This document shows, piece by piece, positions 16,552 to 21,070 of a stretch of DNA of 21,070 bases. The DNA lies in contig DHGT01000095.1 in assembly GCA_002402905.1 (NCBI GenBank), positions 1 through 21,070 on the forward strand. Direction: 5' to 3'. How positions within the stretch are numbered: the stretch's first letter is position 1; each line of letters opens with the position of its first letter. This DNA is from Desulfatitalea sp. UBA4791 (GTDB lineage: Bacteria; Desulfobacterota; Desulfobacteria; Desulfobacterales; Desulfosarcinaceae). The notes beneath the pieces were generated by a model that ran no database searches, was not told where the DNA came from, and was given only the letters and a program-made list of their open reading frames with translations. The position numbers and the translations under genes were made by a program.

Positions 16552-17037
16552 TCGAGTGTGGCGCCGGATAAACACAGCCACGTCGGCTTTGTCAATGTCG
16601 CCCCGAGCCACGGCCAGCACCATCTCGGCGAAGTCATCCGCGGGGGCGCCGAAGTCAAATCCGTTCAGGTAGAGAAAGATGAGCGCAGTAACAGCACCGA
16701 CGCGTTTGTTGCCATCGATGAAGGGATGGTTTTTTACCAGGTGAAACAGGTAGGCTGCGGCCATCTCGTAAACGTCCGTGTGCAGGAACTGGCCGCCATA
16801 AGTAGCCGACGGCATACCGAGGGCGGATTTGAGCAGCTCGATATCCCGGATGCCGGTGGCGCCACCGTAGCGGGCAACCTGGTCCTGGTGAATTTCCAGG
16901 ACCTCGCTCAGGCTAAGGACCTGGCCGTCGGTGGAAATATCGAACGGCGTATCGGCGTCCGCACCAATCAATTCCAGCACCGGCTTTTCGATCACCAGTG
17001 CCAAGCTGTTTCCGTGCTTAGTCAGGGTCTTGATCAT
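16543..17037 (-). CDS. Doc/Fic toxin fused to antitoxin N-terminus
   Basis: A 164-residue protein. Residues ~1-40 (MIKTLTKHGNSLALVIEKPV and PFDISTDGQ) match the start of an AbrB/MazE-type DNA-binding antitoxin. At about residue 40 the sequence becomes a Doc toxin (SEVLEIHQDQVARYGG, GIRDIELLKSAL, YEMAAAYLFHLVKNHPF), with the Doc/Fic active-site loop HPFIDGNKR at 104-112, of which H104, G109, N110, K111 and R112 are intact. In the usual arrangement the antitoxin is a separate gene and Doc starts a little before the SEVLEIH segment. Frame is kept across the join at about nt 16915-16920. The C-terminal half of the antitoxin is gone. GGAGG precedes the ATG. Doc enzymes phosphorylate EF-Tu; whether the fusion retains activity is unknown. 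Confidence 0.8.
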   Translation of the reverse strand: MIKTLTKHGNSLALVIEKPVLELIGADADTPFDISTDGQVLSLSEVLEIHQDQVARYGGATGIRDIELLKSALGMPSATYGGQFLHTDVYEMAAAYLFHLVKNHPFIDGNKRVGAVTALIFLYLNGFDFGAPADDFAEMVLAVARGDIDKADVAVFIRRHTRPA

Positions 17038-17093
17038 GGCTCGGACCTCCCACTTGCGTTAACACATTGTCGATACAAAAATACAACAAGCAA

Positions 17094-17113
17094 GCGACCC
17101 GGTCAAGGGTCGC
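17094..17113 (-). terminator. Hairpin downstream of the integrase fragment
   Basis: GCGACCC (17094-17100) pairs perfectly with GGGTCGC (17107-17113) around six bases. Read on the minus strand it follows the integrase stop and leads into a T-rich stretch (TTGCTTGTTGTATTTTT). A weak rho-independent terminator is plausible. Confidence 0.4.
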
Positions 17114-17140
17114 CTGCAATATCCGCCGGTGGAGGTCGGG

Positions 17141-17824
17141 CTAAAGCCGTTCGAGGGCTTCTTCCAGTCGGCCGTCCACAAGGTGGGTATAGATCTGGGT
17201 GGTCGAGATGTCCCGGTGCCCCAGGGCGCGTTGGACAAGAAGCAGGTCGTTGGTGGCGCTGTAAAGCAGGGTCGCAAAGGTGTGGCGAAGGCCGTGCGGC
17301 GTCAGGGGCTTGTCGATGCCGGCCATTTTCAGCCAGTGGGCGAACCGGTTGGCGATCTGCCTTTGGCAAAGACGCGTGCCGCGGTTGGACAAAAAGAGCG
17401 CCTCGTCATCGGGTGTTCCAAGACGCCGGCGTTCAACCAGGTAGCGGCGCAGCAATATGCGCAGGTCGGTCTTTATGAACTTGACTTGGATCACATTACC
17501 CTTGGCCCGCACCCTGAGATGCTTGGCGTCCAAGTCGACGTCGTCGATATCCAGCGCGGCCAGCTCACCCAGCCGGATGCCGGTGCCCAGCAGCACCTCG
17601 ATCATCACCCGGTCGCGCAGTACGGCCGGACCCGCGTGGCCCTTGAGCGCCTTGAGCAGGCGCCTTTTTTCCGCAGCGGTCAGGAACCCGGGCGGCTTGC
17701 GCTTAAGGCGGTGCAGCCGGATCGTGCGCGCCGGGTTGTCCGCGGTAATGCCCTCCCGGGCCGTCCACGAAAAGAATGCTCGCACCGCCGCCTTCATGCG
17801 ATGCAGCGAGGCCGGCGACCCGAG
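17141..17824 (-). pseudogene. Tyrosine recombinase/integrase, 5' truncated
   Basis: The ORF 17141-17797 (218 residues) contains a full Xer-like catalytic domain: R of GTGIRLGELAAL, PHGLRHTFATLLY (HxxR), the LGHRDISTTQIYTHL motif with the nucleophile Y. The N-terminal SAM-like domain is present only as its last helix (GSPASLHRMKAAVRAFFSWT). Upstream, the frame is followed into about 17824 before it meets selB sequence. The stop is TAG, at the position where the family usually ends. Its N-terminal arm- and core-binding domain is mostly lost, so it is probably inactive. The ATG at 17797 overlaps the stop of the selB fragment, but this is likely accidental. Confidence 0.75.
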
Positions 17825-18150
17825 GCGGCATTGAAAAATTTCAATATCTCCAGGTGCTCGCGGGTTTGGGGCATGACGCCGTCGTCGGCCGCAACCACCA
17901 ATACAGCCAGATCGACGCTGTTCCGGCCGCGGATGGTGTTCTTGAGAAAATCGGTGTGGCCGGGGACGTCGATCAGGGCCACGCTGCGCCCGTCGGGCGG
18001 AATCAATTCAGCCACGCCCGCCTCCATGGACAGACCCCGGGCTTTTTCTTCGGCCTTGCGATCCGTGTCGATACCGGTGAGCGCTTTGATCAGTGAGGTT
18101 TTGCCGTGGTCTGCATGTCCGTCGACCCCGATGGTAAAGCAATTATTCAT
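17794..18150 (-). pseudogene. selB: SelB elongation factor, truncated to GTPase N-terminus
   Basis: A 118-residue remnant of the selenocysteine-specific elongation factor (normally over 600 residues). G1 is GHADHGKTS (11-19), TGIDTDRKAEEKARG corresponds to the SelB switch 1 region, G3 is DVPGH (61-65), then GVMPQTREHLEILKFF. SelB similarity ends there, near nt 17830; the following G4 N/TKxD motif, domains 2-3 and the winged-helix SECIS-binding domain are missing and integrase sequence begins. AAGGA precedes the ATG and selC lies 18 bases upstream, the usual close order. It cannot deliver Sec-tRNA. Confidence 0.8.
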
Positions 18151-18168
18151 CCATTATCCTTCAAATAA

Positions 18169-18261
18169 TGGAAGGGGCAAGGGGAATCGAACCTCCTCCT
18201 TGTTGTTCAGACGAGGCCAACGGTTTTGAAGAGCGCGGGGTGCCCAGCACCATTGCCCCTC
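18169..18261 (-). tRNA. selC: tRNA-Sec (selC), possibly degenerate
   Basis: An about 93-base tRNA with anticodon TCA (plus-strand 18227-18229), in the context CTTCAAA. The 8-bp acceptor AGGGGCAA/TTGCCCCT, long variable arm, T-loop TTCGATT and CCA at the 3' end fit selenocysteine tRNA. Manual folding shows problems: the anticodon stem GCGCT/ACCGT has a C-C mismatch, the T stem and variable stem contain A-C mismatches, and the discriminator seems to be T rather than G. It lies directly upstream of the selB fragment. These defects suggest decay, but I may have mis-set stem borders. Confidence 0.75.
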
Positions 18262-18347
18262 TATCACCCAATAAAAGACGTGTATTAAAATCGGAATTCC
18301 GGGACCGAATCAGCGCCATGCGGTCCGGCGACGCGTTCGCGGCCTTG

Positions 18348-18398
18348 TCCGCGCCCGTAAATACCCATGGGCCTTAGCGCCTGGGTGGGGGGCGCGGA
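18348..18398. repeat. GC-rich inverted repeat between selC and DUF1573 gene
   Basis: TCCGCGCCC (18348-18356) and GGGCGCGGA (18390-18398) are perfect complements, separated by 33 bases that include the palindrome CCCATGGG. It lies between selC and the end of the DUF1573 gene. It may form a large hairpin; there is no T-run, so a rho-independent terminator is unlikely. Confidence 0.35.
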
Positions 18399-18410
18399 TT
18401 CGGGCTGTCC

Positions 18411-19145
18411 TCACTCCATGATGTGCCCCCGGGTAAACAAGGCCAGCGTCGGCTGGGTAGCACTATCCGTTTTAAAAATGATACTGCCCCGGTACTTTCC
18501 CGGAGCCGACTTACGATTGCTGACGGTGATGTAATAGATCCCATCACGCTGTTGCGTTTAAACATCGATCATTTTCGCCAGCGGTTTGTCAATCTGTGTT
18601 GAAGTAATATGAAATGGATATTTCTGGTTTGGGGTAATCGTTGCTTTAGCCTGCAATGTTTCGTCTCTTCGTCCGCTCAAAACGATGTGACGGGGTTCGA
18701 CACGGGCGAATTGAATCACCGAACCGCTCAATTGCAGCTGAATCCGGGGCTGGACCGGATCGTTTGTGAAGACGGTGATAGCTCTATCGAACACCCTGCC
18801 CCCGTATCCATTGGTGTTGGCCTTGACCACGATTCGATCCTGCGCGCCGGGAGCGATGATTTCCGGCCGTTGAGCGGTGGTGCAACCACAGCCGGTGCGG
18901 ACATCGAGCACTTTCAATGGCGCGGTGCCCTGGTTTTCGATAAGAAAGGCGTGGGTGACCGTTTCACCTTCCAGTACTTCGCTGAAGGAGAACGCGTTTT
19001 GCGCCACAACCGCCTTGGGCGTACCGGCTTGGGCCTGATCTTTGATTGAGTCGACGGCGGTCGGGTTGTTTGTTTCCGTAAAAGAAATCGTTGCTGTACA
19101 AAGGAAAATGACCAACAAAATCAAGATCTTCGTTTTTTTCATCAT
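18411..19145 (-). pseudogene. DUF1573 secreted protein with in-frame TAA
   Basis: The ORF from the ATG at 19145 to TAA at 18558-18560 encodes 195 residues. It starts with a signal peptide (MMKKTKILILLVIFLCTATIS), then the DUF1573 Ig-like domain: NQGTAPLKVLDVRTGCGCTTA and VFTNDPVQPRIQLQLSGSV. After the TAA the same frame continues with TQQRDGIYYITVSN, GKYRGSIIFKTDSATQPTLALFTRG to TGA at 18411-18413, which is the second Ig-like half of the family. A GAA to TAA change would explain it. So the protein probably lost its last ~48 residues. A good ribosome site (GAGGAGG) precedes the start. DUF1573 proteins are exported; their function is unclear. Confidence 0.7.
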
Positions 19146-19229
19146 CGAACCTCCTCAGGTGTATGGGTGTCCGGGCATACGGCCACGGCAATGCGCGCTC
19201 CCGGACGATTTTGCGGCGGCATGGGTTTG

Positions 19230-21070
19230 CTACGCTATCTTTTCCAGCCGTACCGCGCAGGCTTTGAACTCGGCGGTTTTGGACACCGGGTCGAAGGCCG
19301 GATTGGTCAGCTAGTTGGCGCAGCCCTCGCGGAAGTGAAAGGCCATCCACACCAGGCCCGGCGGCACTTCGGGCGTGATCTTGGCCGTAACTTCCACCTC
19401 GCCGCGGCGCGATGCCACGCGGATTTTCTCTCCCTGGGAAATGCCAAGGGCGCGGGCATCCTCGGCCGAGATGTCGGCGGTCTCTTCACCCAGCAGGTCG
19501 TTGAGTCCGCCGCAGCGGCCGGTCTGGGTGCGGGTGTGGTAGTGGTAAAGGCGCCGGCCGGTGCTCAGCACAAAGGGGTACTGCGCGTCGGGCTGTTCGG
19601 CCGGCGGGGTCTACTCCAGGGCGGCGAATTTTCCCTTGCCAGCGGTAAAATTGCCTTCTCTGTGCAGGACCTGCGTGCCGGGATGATCGATCGTGGGAAC
19701 GGGCCACTGGAGCCCGTCGGCTTCGATGCGGCTATACTTGATGCCGGCAAAGACGGGGCACAGTTCCGCGACCTCCTTGTCCCAGATCTCCTGACCACTG
19801 GCAGAGTCCCATTCGAGCCCCATGCGGCGGGCGATCTCCCGGAAGATCCACCAGTTGGGCCGGGCCTCGCCGGGCGGTTCAACGGCCTTGCGTACCCGGC
19901 TGACCCGCCGTTCGCTGTTGGTAAAGGTGCCGTCGTCTTCGCTCCAGGCCGCGGCCGGAAACACCACGTGGGCGAAACGGGTGGTCTCGGTGGGGAAGAT
20001 GTCGTTGCAAACCAAAAATTCCGCGGACTTCAGGCAATGCGCCACATGATGGATGTCCGGCTCGGTGTTGGCGATGTTTTCACCGAAAACGTACAAGGCC
20101 TTGATCTTGCGGTCGGCCAGACCGTCGATCATGTCCGGGATCATCAAACCGGGTTTATCCGACAAAGGGGTTCCCCACGCCTTTTCAAACTTGGCCCAGG
20201 CTGCGCCGTCGGTCACCTTCTGGTATCCGGGATAGTCCGCCGGCAGTGCCCCCATGTCGCAAGCCCCCTGGACGTTGTTCTGGCCCCGCAGCGGGTTGAC
20301 GCCGCCGTACTCAAAACCCACATTGCCCAGCAGCATCTGCAGGTTGGCGGTGCTCATTACGTTGTTCACCCCGCAGGTGTGCTCGGTGATCCCCAGGGTG
20401 TACATGAGCATGGCCGGTTTGACCGAGGCCATTTTACGGGCCACCTGCCGGATGGTGTCGGCACTCACGCCGGAGATCTCTGCGGCCCGCTCGGGCGGAT
20501 AGTTCATCACCACCTCCTTCATGGCCTCAAACCCGGTGGTGTGGGCCGCCACATAGTCGCGGTCGTAGAGATCCTCGGTGATCAGCACATGCATCAGCCC
20601 GTTAATCAGAGCCACATCCGATCCCACCTTGATCTGCATATAGGTATGGGCGTGCCGTGCGATGCCGTTGAACCGGGGGTCGGCCACGATGAGATAGGCG
20701 CCGTTGCGCACCGCCTGCTTGATCCAGGTGGCGGCCACGGGATGAGCCTCGGTCATGTTGGAGCCGATGACGAAAAAAAGCTTGCCGTGCTTGAACTCCC
20801 TGAAGGAGTTGGTCATGGCGCCGGAGCCGAAGGACTGGGCCAGCCCGGCCACGGTGGGGGCATGACAGGTGCGGGCGCAGTGGTCGATGTTGTTGGTGCC
20901 GATGGCGGCCCGGAAAAGCTTCTGCATGTTGTAGGAATCTTCGTTGATGCTGCGGGCGCAGCTGATGCCGGCCAGGGCGTCGGGCCCGTGATCCCGAATG
21001 ATCTGGAGAAATTTTTCGGCCGTAAGGTCTAGGGCCTCGTCCCAGGACGGACTTTCCACACCCTATAAAG
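19230..21070 (-). pseudogene. Formate dehydrogenase alpha subunit, 3' part, with TAG codons
   Basis: About 613 codons of a molybdopterin formate dehydrogenase of the FdhF/FdhA type; the Fe-S N-terminus lies beyond the window. Landmarks: ASWDEAL-like SPSWDEALDLTAEKF, CARTCHAPTVAGL (the Cys of TCH stands at the Sec/Cys ligand site of Mo), NPLRGQNNVQGACDMGALP, SEDDGTFTNSERRVSRV, LYHYHTRTQT and CAVRLEKIA. In-frame TAG codons interrupt it at 21063-21065, 19611-19613 and 19311-19313; no TAA or TGA interrupts it. The final stop is TAG at 19230-19232, at the normal C-terminus. The largest uninterrupted piece (19611-21059) opens at GTG. It is followed by the DUF1573 gene on the same strand. Confidence 0.75.

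Noticed and set aside
19167..21032. Plus-strand frame of 621 codons opposite formate dehydrogenase
   Set aside because: Longer than the uninterrupted dehydrogenase pieces, but composition (His, Gly, Val rich) is of a shadow; the minus strand is plainly FdhA-like throughout.
19230..21070. TAG recoded as pyrrolysine throughout the genome
   Set aside because: TAG also sits at the natural ends of JetD, the integrase and the dehydrogenase, no Pyl genes are in the window, and the interrupted positions are not known Pyl sites. Kept only as an open option in the findings.

Overview
The window looks like accessory DNA from a GC-rich Deltaproteobacterium-like anaerobe (Desulfobacterota, possibly Desulfobacterales). 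This is inferred from gene content: a molybdenum formate dehydrogenase beside selC/selB, a DUF1573 protein, a DUF2924/large serine recombinase cassette and a small Hsp70 cluster. No rRNA or phylogenetic marker is present, so placement is inference.

Layout. 1-1.6 kb: remnant of a serine-recombinase cassette (small helper ORF, DUF2924 protein, recombinase missing its middle). 1.5-3.0 kb: AAA/DUF4143 ATPase on the minus strand. 3.07-3.73 kb: Phd/ParE-type toxin-antitoxin pair with a recognisable promoter and operator. 3.87-7.74 kb: a broken, compressed Wadjet (JetABCD) plasmid-defence locus in which pieces of all four proteins lie in one near-continuous reading frame. 7.76-10.69 kb: TOTE-type primase/helicase/phospholipase-D-like protein on the minus strand. 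10.7-16.3 kb: a chaperone operon on the minus strand, read from high to low coordinates as TPR protein, J-like protein without HPD, GrpE, Hsp70 and a zinc-ribbon protein. 16.5-17.0 kb: Doc toxin fused to the head of its antitoxin. 17.1-18.15 kb: truncated tyrosine recombinase joined to truncated selB. 18.17-18.26 kb: selC. 18.4-21.07 kb: DUF1573 gene and the 3' part of a formate dehydrogenase gene, both interrupted by stop codons.

The dominant theme is a defence and mobile-element island in decay. At least five loci appear to have lost central sequence, leaving the front of one gene or domain joined to the back of another. Several of these joins keep the reading frame. In addition there are premature stops (mostly TAG), a seven-G frameshift, and a selC whose arms show mismatches. 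The Hsp70 cluster, the TOTE protein, the ATPase and the Phd/ParE pair look intact. The alternative for some lesions, assembly or sequencing error, cannot be excluded from the sequence alone. The strongest candidates for something new are the compressed Wadjet locus, the recurring in-frame deletion joins, and the Hsp70 set with its HPD-less J protein.
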